From JADJXV01 sp964527785 (lineage in GTDB: Bacteria > Bacteroidota > Ignavibacteria > Kapaibacteriales > UBA961), in contig CAZGNO010000058.1 in the NCBI GenBank assembly GCA_964527785.1, forward strand, positions 1 through 22,227: a stretch of 22,227 nt of DNA, in the 5' to 3' direction. Position numbers and translations under genes: made by a program. Positions 14,153 to 22,227 of this stretch are shown piece by piece. The notes beneath the pieces were generated by a model. The model saw only the letters and a list, made by a program, of their open reading frames with translations, had not been told where the DNA came from and did no database searches. Position 1 is the first letter of the stretch. Each line of letters begins with the position of its first letter.

Positions 14153-15397
14153 ATGCTGAAAATAACCCCTGTCGTTTTCTTTATTATTTGTCAATTTACT
14201 ACTCTCTCTGCTCAGTCAATTCCTCAGTCAATTACAATTAATCCATTTACTTACGAAGCATACGGAATTGTAAATTATTATGGATATAAATGGCAGACCG
14301 ACCCGCAACGCCGGAATAGAATTGACCCCGAACGTTTTGCTTTTGAACCGAAATACCAACTGAACAAAAATATTGCTCTCGAAGTTGATATAGAGTTTGA
14401 ACACGGTGGTACGGGAGCATCCATGGAATTTGACAGATTCGAAGAATTTGGTCAATATGAGCAATCTATAGAAAAAGGCGGAGAAGTAGTTCTCGAAAAA
14501 CTCGCAGCCAGAATAACTATAATACCCGAACTCAACTTTCTTGTTGGTCACTTTTATTTGCCAATCGGCTTTTACTCAGAGCGCTACGAGCCAAGCTACT
14601 TTTTTACAACGAATGTATCTGAAACCGAAGCGGCATTATTGCCGGTAGCGTGGCATGAAAACGGAATTGAAGCGTATGGGCAATCAGGAAACTTCAGATA
14701 CCAATTGCAACTTATCAATGGATTGGATGCTTCCGGGTTCAGTTCGGCTAACTGGATAAAGCGCGGCTACCAAAACAGGTTCGACTATGCAAATGCCGAG
14801 AATTTTGCATTAGCTGTTAATATTCAATATCGAGTTGCTGCCGGCTTCACTATCGGAGCAAGCAGCTACTACGGAAATACATCAGGCAATCGCCCGAAGC
14901 CGGACGTTACGATTCCTGCTCATGTTTTTATCGGCACTCTACATTCAGTTCTTGATGCCGGGGCTTTACATTTACGTGCACTGGCTATATACGGTACACT
15001 GGAAAATTCTGCTGCAATCTCTCTTGCTAATAGAGGTTTATCGAATGAACTCGGAGTAAAACGAACTCCTGTAGGGAGTGCTGCTCTAGGGGCATTTGCC
15101 GAAATAGGATACGATGTCTTTACAATTTTACAATCGGCACCGGTAGCACTTGGTGATTCAATCGCACCACAGCAACTTCTACCTTTTTTGCGATATGATT
15201 ATTACGATACTATGTTCAAAACCGAGGGCGATGTTATTGATAATCCGCGTTGGGAACGTAAATCAATCACAGCAGGTATCAATTATAAATTCCACCCGCA
15301 AGTCGTTTTGAAAATGCAATTTAATCATAGATTACTCGGCATCTCCCGCGATAAAATCGAAGATACCTTTTCAACGGGTATTGGATTCGAACTATAA
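14153..15397 (+). CDS. Outer-membrane porin-like beta-barrel protein
   Basis: A 414-residue protein with a signal peptide (MLKITPVVFFIICQFTTLSAQ) followed by alternating beta-strand sequence that ends in a strand with terminal GIGFEL, as expected of an outer-membrane barrel. The stretch EFEHGGTG, then LEKLAARITIIPELNFLVGHFYLPIGFYSERYEP resembles phosphate-selective porin (OprO/OprP) and related barrels in Bacteroidota, but lysine pocket residues cannot be judged here. It is the first gene of a three-gene plus-strand operon with imelysin (40-base gap) and a DUF1111 di-haem protein (26-base gap), which suggests a role in moving iron or an iron-linked solute across the outer membrane. Confidence 0.8.
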   Translation: MLKITPVVFFIICQFTTLSAQSIPQSITINPFTYEAYGIVNYYGYKWQTDPQRRNRIDPERFAFEPKYQLNKNIALEVDIEFEHGGTGASMEFDRFEEFGQYEQSIEKGGEVVLEKLAARITIIPELNFLVGHFYLPIGFYSERYEPSYFFTTNVSETEAALLPVAWHENGIEAYGQSGNFRYQLQLINGLDASGFSSANWIKRGYQNRFDYANAENFALAVNIQYRVAAGFTIGASSYYGNTSGNRPKPDVTIPAHVFIGTLHSVLDAGALHLRALAIYGTLENSAAISLANRGLSNELGVKRTPVGSAALGAFAEIGYDVFTILQSAPVALGDSIAPQQLLPFLRYDYYDTMFKTEGDVIDNPRWERKSITAGINYKFHPQVVLKMQFNHRLLGISRDKIEDTFSTGIGFEL

Positions 15398-15437
15398 ATA
15401 AACACAAATATTCTGTTTTACTAAATCAATATATTCT

Positions 15438-16505
15438 ATGAAACTTTCATTTACAACTGTCATCGTTCTCATTGTACTGGGTTCATTACTGAACAGCGGT
15501 TGCTCGGACAACTCAACAGCAACCAATACTACACTTGATGCAAAACCTACGCTGACTGATATTGCCAACGGCGTAATTATCCCAACATACGCTGATATGT
15601 ATAGGCGGGCGCAAACTCTTGATTCACTTGTTGCATTGCTAAAAACAACACAAACTGATGAAGTTCTAAATTCAGCAAAGCAAGCATGGCGGGATGCACG
15701 TCGCCCATGGGAGCAAAGTGAAGGATTCCTGTTCGGCCCTGTGGATACAAAAGGTATTGATCCAAATATTGACAGCTGGCCTCTCAATAAGATTGACCTT
15801 GATGCTGTACTTAGCAGTTCAGAGTCACTTACTAAAGAAAGAATTGACCAGTTAGAATCAACACAGAAGGGTTTTCATACAATAGAGTACCTCCTTTTTG
15901 GTGAGAATAATTCCAAAACAGCAAAGGATTTTACTTCACGTGAGATTGAATATCTTACTGCGACCACTCAAAGTTTCAAAGCGGCAGCATTTCAACTATT
16001 AAACTCATGGGATGCTTCCGGTGAAAATTTTGGAGCAAATCTTATTAATGCAGGAGTTGCTGGCAGCAGTGTCTATACTTCTCAACGAGGTGCAGTGCAG
16101 GAAATCATTCAAGGAATGATTAATATTTGTGATGAAGTTGCAAACGGAAAAATTAATGACCCTTTTTCTCAGCAAAAACGCCAGCTAGAAGAGTCACAAT
16201 TCAGCGATAATTCCAACTCTGATTTTGCAGATAATATTCGGAGTGTACGCAACCTCTATAATGGAGTATATGGTAGTTTCTCAGGCAAGGGTATATCTAC
16301 ATTAGTTGCTGTAAAAAACACTGAGCTTGATGCTCGATGCAAACGTGAAATTGATGCTGCCATTGATGCTGTCGGAGCAATGCTCCCAACGTTCGGTCAG
16401 GCGATTTTTACAAATAAAACAAATGTCCAAGCCGCACAGAATGCTATTTTGAAACTCCGTGTAACTCTCGAAGCAGATGTACTTCCACTGGTAATTGGCA
16501 ATTAA
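15438..16505 (+). CDS. Imelysin family (M75-like) lipoprotein
   Basis: A 355-residue envelope protein of the imelysin/IrpA family, linked to iron uptake and regarded as a metal- or haem-binding fold rather than an active peptidase. The family motif GxHxxE is present as GFHTIE (Gly145, His147, Glu150), followed by YLLFG. The N-terminus has a hydrophobic signal and a cysteine at 22 (LNSGC), a somewhat atypical lipobox, so it is probably anchored to a membrane. Helical sequence dominates. The neighbours are the porin-like barrel upstream and a DUF1111 di-haem protein downstream; imelysin next to DUF1111 is a recurring pairing in bacterial genomes. Confidence 0.9.
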   Translation: MKLSFTTVIVLIVLGSLLNSGCSDNSTATNTTLDAKPTLTDIANGVIIPTYADMYRRAQTLDSLVALLKTTQTDEVLNSAKQAWRDARRPWEQSEGFLFGPVDTKGIDPNIDSWPLNKIDLDAVLSSSESLTKERIDQLESTQKGFHTIEYLLFGENNSKTAKDFTSREIEYLTATTQSFKAAAFQLLNSWDASGENFGANLINAGVAGSSVYTSQRGAVQEIIQGMINICDEVANGKINDPFSQQKRQLEESQFSDNSNSDFADNIRSVRNLYNGVYGSFSGKGISTLVAVKNTELDARCKREIDAAIDAVGAMLPTFGQAIFTNKTNVQAAQNAILKLRVTLEADVLPLVIGN

Positions 16506-16531
16506 TCTCTTTATTATTTATCCATATCACA

Positions 16532-17929
16532 ATGAACACAGTCAAAAAACAAACTACGATTATACGTCACACATGGAAAATTTTAATGCCATTGGTTTTT
16601 TTCTGTTTCGGCTGCAGTGATACTACGACACCAGCAATTACAGAAGAAAATGACATTTTAGCCGGTGGGGCGACGACAATAAACGATGCAACATCGAAAG
16701 CATTTGCAACGCCCGCTCCTAATCTTGGTGCAGAGAGTTTTGCACTTCACATGGAAGGTGACGTTGCTTTTGATGCAAAATTCGTTACGGCTCCGGCATC
16801 TGTAAATTCGGGCATAGGCCCGCTCTATAACAATATTTCCTGCTCAAACTGCCACACAAACGACGGACGGGGTACTCCTCCAAGAAATGGAGAGGAATTA
16901 ACTTCTATGCTGTTTCGTTTGAGTGTTCCGGGAACTTCGCCTGATGGCGGACCGAACCCTGCCCCGGGTTTTGGCGGACAGCTACAACCACGTTCAATTT
17001 ACGGCTGCTCTTCCGAAGGGAATGTACGTATCAGCTATACGGAAATGCCCGGTGCATTCCCCGATGGCGAAACATATAGTTTACGCCAACCAACCTATAC
17101 CATTATCAACCACTATACTGATCTTCCCGCAGGGCTTATGCTGTCGCCGCGTGTTGCACCTCCGGTGTTTGGGCTTGGACTACTCGAAGCTGTACCGGAA
17201 AACGTTATAACTGCAAAAGCTGACGAATCCGATGCGGATAAAGATGGCATTTCGGGCAGACCAAACTATGTATTTGATGTGGTAAATAAACGTTCTGCTA
17301 TCGGTCGTTTCGGGTTAAAATGCAATATGCCTAATCTCCATCAACAGAATGCGGGTGCTTACAACGGTGATATGGGCGTTACGTCGTCTGTTTTCCCAGA
17401 TGAAAACTCTCTGGGACAAGTGCAAGCAATTCCGGCACATACTCCTGAAGTAGATGATAAAACACTTGATGCAGTCGTACACTATACCCGTACACTGGCA
17501 GTTCCAGCCCGCCGTAATAGCAATGATGAAACAGTGAAGCGCGGCAAGCAGCTCTTTTTGCAAGCAAACTGCGCAGGTTGCCACACACCCACACTGACTA
17601 CCGGCACAATGGACAAGCTCCCCGAAGTTTCCAATCAAACAATTCACCCCTATACGGATTTGCTGCTCCACGATTTAGGTGACGAACTCTCCGACGGACG
17701 CCCCGATTTTTTGGCAACAGGCAATGAATGGCGCACTTCCCCTCTTTGGGGAATCGGCTTGACCGAACTGGTGAACGGGCATTCCAATTTCCTTCACGAC
17801 GGACGGGCGAGAAATTATGTAGAGGCGATTCTGTGGCATGGTGGCGAAGCGACAGCGTCGAGGGATTATTTTAAGAAGTTGCCGAAGGGTGATCGGGATG
17901 CGGTTGTAGCATTTTTGCGGTCGTTGTAG
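16532..17929 (+). CDS. Di-haem DUF1111 (thiol oxidoreductase-like) lipoprotein
   Basis: A 465-residue protein with a signal sequence ending at a lipobox-like FCFGC (Cys28). Two c-type haem motifs are visible: CSNCH (Cys104-Cys107-His108) and CAGCH (Cys347-Cys350-His351). The arrangement, with GGPNPAPGFGGQLQPRS and the C-terminal GIGLTELVNGHSNFLHDGRARN, is that of the DUF1111 di-haem oxidoreductase family, whose biochemical role is poorly known. It is the last gene of the porin-imelysin operon, and the strong hairpin at 17946 follows. A role in changing iron redox state at the cell surface fits the context but is inference. Length is normal and no key residue seems missing. Confidence 0.9.
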   Translation: MNTVKKQTTIIRHTWKILMPLVFFCFGCSDTTTPAITEENDILAGGATTINDATSKAFATPAPNLGAESFALHMEGDVAFDAKFVTAPASVNSGIGPLYNNISCSNCHTNDGRGTPPRNGEELTSMLFRLSVPGTSPDGGPNPAPGFGGQLQPRSIYGCSSEGNVRISYTEMPGAFPDGETYSLRQPTYTIINHYTDLPAGLMLSPRVAPPVFGLGLLEAVPENVITAKADESDADKDGISGRPNYVFDVVNKRSAIGRFGLKCNMPNLHQQNAGAYNGDMGVTSSVFPDENSLGQVQAIPAHTPEVDDKTLDAVVHYTRTLAVPARRNSNDETVKRGKQLFLQANCAGCHTPTLTTGTMDKLPEVSNQTIHPYTDLLLHDLGDELSDGRPDFLATGNEWRTSPLWGIGLTELVNGHSNFLHDGRARNYVEAILWHGGEATASRDYFKKLPKGDRDAVVAFLRSL

Positions 17930-17945
17930 TTTACCTTCATTTTTT

Positions 17946-17984
17946 AAAAAGACCTCAGATGATTAATTCATCTGAGGTCTTTTT
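17946..17984. terminator. Bidirectional terminator between the di-haem gene and the toxin-antitoxin-like cluster
   Basis: The arms AAAAAGACCTCAGATGA and TCATCTGAGGTCTTTTT form a 17-pair perfect stem with loop TTAAT. A-run and T-run flank it, so it can serve the converging genes on both strands. Confidence 0.88.
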
Positions 17985-18015
17985 TATTTATGTTTAATAT
18001 CCTATAAATGCATAC

Positions 18016-18189
18016 TCAGGTAGAAGATTTAATATCTTCCTCCCACGGCTTCACCCTCACAATTTTCCCATCTTTCAATACTACAAGTGGGCTATCCTTC
18101 GATTTTTTGAATTCAATAAGTTTGTCATATACTTTATCCAATGCTACGAGAATTTTCTCAGCAAGGTCTTGATCTTTATTTGCATTCAT
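18016..18189 (-). CDS. Small partner protein A, paralogue of the 19187-19375 product
   Basis: A 57-residue protein from the ATG at 18189 (MNANKDQDLAEKIL); an in-frame ATG at 18228 would add 13 residues buried in the Zeta gene. It is hydrophilic, with a helical N-terminal half (LAEKILVALDKVYDKLIE) and a C-terminal SPLVVLKDGKIVRVKPWEE. It overlaps the end of the Zeta-like kinase gene by 14 bases, so translation is probably coupled. It is 25 of 44 residues identical in the central region to the small protein encoded at 19187-19375. An antitoxin or accessory role is inferred from position and size only; no epsilon-antitoxin similarity is evident. Confidence 0.75.
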   Translation of the reverse strand: MNANKDQDLAEKILVALDKVYDKLIEFKKSKDSPLVVLKDGKIVRVKPWEEDIKSST

Positions 18190-18760
18190 CGTAACAATTC
18201 CTAAGAGATAAAAATTTTGTTTCATCAATAATTTTGAGTTGTTTATCGTTCTTTCTAGCTATCAAATCCGGCTTCCTACTAGAATTATCAAGAATCATTA
18301 CTTCATCAACTAAGTCAAGGTATATATCAAACAAATTGCTAATACCCCTTTTATAACGACGTACAATAACATCAGTTTCAATATTATGACCACCTTCAGC
18401 AACACGAGATATAACTCTTTCCTTTGCCAATTCAACAGTCTCCAACCAAAAGAACAAAAGAATCACTGTAAATCCCTTTTCCTTCGCTTCGATAATTTTG
18501 TTCTTATAGCTTTTGGTAGCGAGTGTAGTTTCAAAAGCAAAACTCTGGCTACCGTTCAATAGCTCATTAATTCTATTGAGCATTATTCTTCCTGCTTCAA
18601 AAGGCACTTTTTCTGGCTGAAAGGGTGAAAGTCCTTTGGCGATTTCATCTGCGTTTACAAATTCTTTACAGTCTAACATATCAGGTAGGATTGTGAACGA
18701 GGCAGTGGTTTTACCTGCTCCGTTACATCCGGCGATTATGAATAGATTTTTTTTATTCAT
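18176..18760 (-). CDS. Zeta-toxin-family P-loop kinase (COG4185-like)
   Basis: A 194-residue P-loop protein. The Walker A motif is GCNGAGKTT (11-19), followed by FVNADEIAKGLSP (Asp38), FAFETTLA (Glu77) and an arginine-rich lid ERVISRVAEGGHNI followed by IVRRYKRGISNL (114-143). These are the hallmarks of the Zeta toxin/COG4185 group; Zeta toxins phosphorylate UDP-N-acetylglucosamine and poison cell-wall synthesis, though other members of the wider family differ. Size is on the short side but the core is complete. The classical Epsilon antitoxin is absent; instead small partner protein A overlaps its 3' end. A HigA-like gene lies 62 bases upstream. Confidence 0.85.
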   Translation of the reverse strand: MNKKNLFIIAGCNGAGKTTASFTILPDMLDCKEFVNADEIAKGLSPFQPEKVPFEAGRIMLNRINELLNGSQSFAFETTLATKSYKNKIIEAKEKGFTVILLFFWLETVELAKERVISRVAEGGHNIETDVIVRRYKRGISNLFDIYLDLVDEVMILDNSSRKPDLIARKNDKQLKIIDETKFLSLRNCYDECK

Positions 18761-18822
18761 GATTGCAAATTTCTTGGATTTTAGTCCAATATGCTACATA
18801 AAAGCATAGAACCATAAGATAT

Positions 18823-19203
18823 TCAATATGCCTGAATCAAAACATCTGTAGGAATATTCAATTTCTCATGAAGTTGTCGAATCATTTCTAAAGACAGTTT
18901 TCTTTTTCTATTCAGAATCTCACTTGCCCTACTTTTCAGTCCAACAATATTAGCTAAATCTGATTGATTGTATCCCATTTGTTCCATTCTGAATTTTATT
19001 GCTTCAATAGGATCAGGTAAACCGATTGGAAAATGCTCATTTTCATACTGATCTATCAACATCCCAAGAATTTCAAGCTCATCTCCTTCAGGTGAACCCT
19101 TTGGTGCATTAAAAACAACTTCAAGCCTTTTTAGTGCGAGGTTGTAATCTTCTTCTGTTTTTATAGATTTAATATTCATAACTTGTTCATTCGGGTGATT
19201 CAT
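18823..19203 (-). CDS. HigA-like antitoxin/HTH transcriptional regulator
   Basis: A 126-residue protein with an N-terminal dimerisation-like part (IKTEEDYNLALKRLEVVF) and a C-terminal Xre-type helix-turn-helix (YNQSDLANIVGLKSRASEIL) as in the HigA/COG5499 family, which binds its own operator and neutralises HigB RNases. No HigB is adjacent. I keep the ATG at 19203 because a purine-rich GGAAGAAGAAG run precedes it; this start overlaps the upstream small gene by 17 bases. The ATG at 19179 is an alternative that fits the usual family N-terminus (MNIKxIKTEEDY). It probably regulates the whole cluster. Confidence 0.82.
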   Translation of the reverse strand: MNHPNEQVMNIKSIKTEEDYNLALKRLEVVFNAPKGSPEGDELEILGMLIDQYENEHFPIGLPDPIEAIKFRMEQMGYNQSDLANIVGLKSRASEILNRKRKLSLEMIRQLHEKLNIPTDVLIQAY

Positions 19204-19375
19204 TTTCTTCTTCTTCCCATGGCTTTATCCATTCTATTTTTCCATTTCTTGATATAACTATAGGGCTATTAGTCAATTTCTTTTGTTCGATGAGTTTTTG
19301 ATAAGATATTTTCAAACCCAAAAGAATTTTTTCTGCAAGTTCTGAAGGTTTATTTTCATCCATAATAAAATCCAA
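19187..19375 (-). CDS. Small partner protein B, paralogue of the 18016-18189 product
   Basis: A 62-residue hydrophilic protein (from 19375; a second in-frame ATG at 19363 would give 58 residues). The central part, LAEKILLGLKISYQKLIEQK then NSPIVISRNGKIEWIKPWEE, closely matches small protein A. Its stop codon lies inside the start of the HigA-like gene. It starts 18 bases after the stop of the WD40 gene, with no terminator between, so it may also receive read-through transcription. The conserved PWEE end and the shared pattern suggest one small-protein family attached to both halves of the cluster. Function unknown. Confidence 0.75.
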   Translation of the reverse strand: MDFIMDENKPSELAEKILLGLKISYQKLIEQKKLTNSPIVISRNGKIEWIKPWEEEENESPE

Positions 19376-19393
19376 TAAAAATTTAGCATTTCC

Positions 19394-21940
19394 TCACTCC
19401 ACCACCACCCGCTCCACAAGCACCTGCGTAGGCGTAGTCATCCTCACAAAATAAACCCCAGCCGACAACTGTTCCCTGATAGGAAGTGTATATTCCCCTG
19501 TCGTCATTTCACCCGAAAAAATTGGAGTAATCTTGCCCATTACATTCACAATTGAAATTTCCACCAGCCCTATTTCTGCGGTACGGAACCGTATTCGTGT
19601 GCCCTCGCCGCGAACCATGTTCGGTAGTACGGCAAGCATGGCAGTTTCGCCGTCAGGATTGTACAGTCGCGGTGAACCTTCTTGGCATACTCCCACACGA
19701 ACTTCCCCGATAACTGCATCTGCACCCGTTCTGCAATCCGTCCATTCAAAATTTTCTACGGTAATCGGTACTTTATCACTTGTCCCTGTGGCAGCAGTCA
19801 GCGTAAGCCACAAGAGGGTATCATTGCCATTTTGCCTGCCCGAAAACCGGACAATCCTATCCGCGCCCGAAATCGTCCCAAGCTGCGAAGTGTCGGTAGG
19901 CAGCAGCACCGTTCTATTAAAACGTACATCATAAGAGTATAATCTCGACAAACTTCGGAGCGTATTATCAGGAAAAGAAATTACGATAGGAATAGTTATG
20001 GTTTGCCCGGGTATTGCCTCCGCGCTGCCGGCTTGCACAGTCTCAGTTCCTCGGGCGCATACGCCTTCGCCGCTTACAGGGATTATTACCGGTGCGCCGT
20101 ATCCGTCAAATTCTATTTGCAAAGCAGTATTCACAATTCCTTCCTTCACGGGAGCAAATGCTAGCGTTACTGTGTGCGGCTGCCCGGCTTCGATAGTAAT
20201 ATCACCGTTACCGCCAAGCATTGTAATGTCAGGAGCGTTCGCTTGGAGGGTTGTTGTGATAGTAAGCGGCACGTCAGAAACATTGGTAATGACCAGTTGC
20301 ACAGTGCTGTCCCTACGGTCACCTACATATACTTTCCCCAGGTTAATTCCACTCGTCCATCGGGCTAAACGACGAACACCTTCACCTCTTACAATTCGTG
20401 TGATAACTTGATTTTGTGTGATAATTTCCAACGTTGTAGAAAACACGCGGAGTGCGTCAGGCATAAAAACTACTTCAATATTCTCCGAACTGCCGGGGAT
20501 GATTGTTTGAGAAGCAACATTACTTTTAATTAAAAACTTTGATGAGTCTCCGCCGGTCAATCGAACAGACTGAACCCGAACATCAGCAAGAGACTGATTG
20601 CTTATCACATTCATAATAACCGAATCTTTTTGCTCACCCGCATATTCCTTACCCATGTCAATATCTACGGCACTAAGCAGGGGCTGAGTAATACGCCATG
20701 TTGATGCAGAAACTGTACTTTGCTTATCGGACAAATCCCATATTCTAACGGTGCTGTCCATACTCGCGGTTGCCATGAACTTACCGTCGGACGAATAGCA
20801 AACGGAAGTAATCCCCAAACGATGTCCGCGCAAATACCGGACAGGATTATGGCTTGTTACATCCCATACAACGCCGTCAGCATAGTTTTGATTCTGTCCG
20901 TTCACGGTTAGGGTTTGTGTTCGTCCGCCTCCGAGCGCGTATTTTCCGTCTGGACTCAAGCGGGATGATGTGAAGTTTTTATCGCCGAGCTGTGCTATAA
21001 GAGTACTGTTTGTAGCGTTCCAGTAATAGACATTGCCGGCTTTGTCGTTGGTAAGAGCGCGTGACGCATCGGCAGAAATATCTACGGTCCATACATCTGA
21101 TTTATGGGGAAGTTGGGCAATTTTAGCTCGATTTTTGAAGTTCCAAACGATTGCAGTATCGGTATTGGATGCTGCAATTAATCTTGTTTTGAGAGCATTG
21201 TATCTTACATCATTCACAGAATTATTATTATCTAACGTAAAATATACTGTGAATCTATTAGGTTCATATCTACCGAGATTAACATTTCTACCCGAAGGAT
21301 ATGCAATTGAATCTTCACTATAAAAAGCAATACGACCGATACTATTGGATGTAAAACCAAAGCCCCTATTGATAGGACGCCCGGTAACAACATCCCATAT
21401 TGAGGCATCATTCATTAGGTTTGATACCGAAAAATACTTACCCGAAGGGCTGATTGAAATATACCGCGCCTTTGCGCTGTCAATTGAATAGCGGGGACTT
21501 CCGTTGGTCGCACTCCACATTTTTATTCCGCCGTCGTCCACGGCTGTCAGTATCTCTGTTCCATCCGGCGTAAAAGCTAAATCCACCACGGCGCGTTTAT
21601 GGACAAGCGTTTGAATTGACCTAGGGAAGGCACGCTCCGCCACTCGCATCAAGCAATTATCCGATGAGAGTGCAGGGATTGCCCAACGATACTGCAAACC
21701 GGTTGCCATATCGGTAATTAACGACCAACTCTTACCGTTATCGGTACTAAATTCCAACAGTACTGTATCCTGCGGCTGCACGCCGGTCCATTCAATTGTA
21801 GTTGTGTCACCGGTTGCAAACAGTTCATTTCCGTTTGGTTTTACTATTATAAGTGCAGCAGCCCCTTGAGCAAAAGCATCAGCATTGTTTGCAATTGCAA
21901 GACAAGCTAATACACCGAAAAAGATTGTCAGCTTTTTCAT
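19394..21940 (-). CDS. Secreted WD40 beta-propeller protein with T9SS-type C-terminal sorting domain
   Basis: An 848-residue protein. The signal peptide is MKKLTIFFGVLACLAIANNA; then an Ig-like domain (about 28-105; IIVKPNGNELFATGD), WD40 repeats forming a probable beta-propeller (about 112-407, with the classic GHRLGITSVCYSSDGK and VRIWDLSDK at the last blade), two ASH-type beta domains around 420-620, a cohesin-like or Ig-like part, and a T9SS type A-like C-terminus (about 765-848; LVEISIVNVMGKI, LSAGVYFVRM). GAGGGGGG lies about ten bases before the ATG and acts as a strong ribosome site. It is likely exported to the surface by T9SS. Ligand unknown. Confidence 0.88.
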   Translation of the reverse strand: MKKLTIFFGVLACLAIANNADAFAQGAAALIIVKPNGNELFATGDTTTIEWTGVQPQDTVLLEFSTDNGKSWSLITDMATGLQYRWAIPALSSDNCLMRVAERAFPRSIQTLVHKRAVVDLAFTPDGTEILTAVDDGGIKMWSATNGSPRYSIDSAKARYISISPSGKYFSVSNLMNDASIWDVVTGRPINRGFGFTSNSIGRIAFYSEDSIAYPSGRNVNLGRYEPNRFTVYFTLDNNNSVNDVRYNALKTRLIAASNTDTAIVWNFKNRAKIAQLPHKSDVWTVDISADASRALTNDKAGNVYYWNATNSTLIAQLGDKNFTSSRLSPDGKYALGGGRTQTLTVNGQNQNYADGVVWDVTSHNPVRYLRGHRLGITSVCYSSDGKFMATASMDSTVRIWDLSDKQSTVSASTWRITQPLLSAVDIDMGKEYAGEQKDSVIMNVISNQSLADVRVQSVRLTGGDSSKFLIKSNVASQTIIPGSSENIEVVFMPDALRVFSTTLEIITQNQVITRIVRGEGVRRLARWTSGINLGKVYVGDRRDSTVQLVITNVSDVPLTITTTLQANAPDITMLGGNGDITIEAGQPHTVTLAFAPVKEGIVNTALQIEFDGYGAPVIIPVSGEGVCARGTETVQAGSAEAIPGQTITIPIVISFPDNTLRSLSRLYSYDVRFNRTVLLPTDTSQLGTISGADRIVRFSGRQNGNDTLLWLTLTAATGTSDKVPITVENFEWTDCRTGADAVIGEVRVGVCQEGSPRLYNPDGETAMLAVLPNMVRGEGTRIRFRTAEIGLVEISIVNVMGKITPIFSGEMTTGEYTLPIREQLSAGVYFVRMTTPTQVLVERVVVE

Positions 21941-22035
21941 CGTTCGGTTTCCCCCCTCTTGATGAAATATGAATAAAAGAAAATCTACTCTACTTCATTA
22001 TATTTAATTGTCTTAGATGTTGTATTGTTCCAAGC

Positions 22036-22043
22036 CAAAATTA
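22036..22043 (-). promoter_or_regulatory. Possible -7 box for the WD40 gene
   Basis: TAATTTTG on the minus strand matches TAnnTTTG and lies 96 bases upstream of the WD40 gene start. No TTTG sits at the proper distance, so support is weak. Confidence 0.3.
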
Positions 22044-22065
22044 CTAAGAACTTATCGAAAGTCAC

Positions 22066-22170
22066 TCATGAAGTAAGTGCTGAGACAAAAATAATCGTCG
22101 CAATTAATACCCATAATTTGGCAAGTAATTGAACAACGACGGCTCTGTGTGACTTGAGCTTGATTGTCAT
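22066..22170 (-). CDS. Possible 34-residue single-span membrane peptide
   Basis: An ATG at 22170 opens a 34-codon frame encoding MTIKLKSHR followed by a hydrophobic segment (LLAKLWVLIATIIFVSALTS). AGGA lies about eight bases upstream of the ATG. The layout of basic N-terminus plus one membrane span is seen in real small proteins but also arises by chance; no homologue is recognised. The rest of the window edge (21941-22227) shows nothing else. Confidence 0.3.
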   Translation of the reverse strand: MTIKLKSHRAVVVQLLAKLWVLIATIIFVSALTS

Positions 22171-22227
22171 GATGAGTTCCTGATAGTCGCCGAGCCGCCT
22201 ACAAAATAATACAATGAAATAAAAAAT

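Overview
The window looks like chromosomal DNA of a Gram-negative bacterium of the Bacteroidota/Chlorobiota-Ignavibacteria-Kapabacteria assemblage. The evidence is two large secreted proteins with type IX secretion (T9SS) style C-terminal domains, weak or absent Shine-Dalgarno sites at most starts, several TAnnTTTG-type -7 boxes typical of Bacteroidota sigma factors, and moderately AT-rich DNA. The placement is inferred; there is no rRNA or tRNA in the window.

Layout: (1) 1-3711, minus strand: a housekeeping block of thioredoxin, pterin-4a-carbinolamine dehydratase, enolase and a phosphoglucomutase/phosphomannomutase, closed by a strong hairpin terminator. (2) 4031-6174, plus strand: a soluble TPR sensor histidine kinase with its own terminator. 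(3) 6185-8630, minus strand: the most interesting region. A consensus promoter drives a small coiled-coil/fibronectin-III protein, followed by eight tandem, mutually paralogous 52-53-residue peptide genes. Each peptide has a textbook double-glycine leader (L-12, E/D-8, M/I-7, I-4, G-2, G-1) and a 26-27-residue core with a variable middle and an invariant end, TAVWFDTGIRP. None of these was in a conventional-size ORF. (4) 8555-9387: a long AT-rich intergenic region with a decayed 42-nt tandem repeat. (5) 9388-10194, plus: dihydropteroate synthase, convergent with (6) 10252-13962, minus: an OmpR-type response regulator downstream of a large secreted T9SS-like cargo. (7) 14153-17929, plus: an operon of outer-membrane porin-like barrel, imelysin (M75) lipoprotein and DUF1111 di-haem lipoprotein, probably an iron-related envelope module. 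(8) 18016-19375, minus: a toxin-antitoxin-like cluster with a Zeta-type kinase, a HigA-like HTH protein and two paralogous ~60-residue partner proteins placed at the two ends. (9) 19394-21940, minus: a WD40-containing T9SS-like secreted protein. (10) an edge region with a possible tiny membrane peptide.

The best candidate for an undescribed system is the peptide array in region 3: a repeated, secreted-looking precursor family of unknown product, co-transcribed with an FN3 protein. No C39 peptidase/ABC exporter or modifying enzyme lies in the window, so processing would depend on genes elsewhere.
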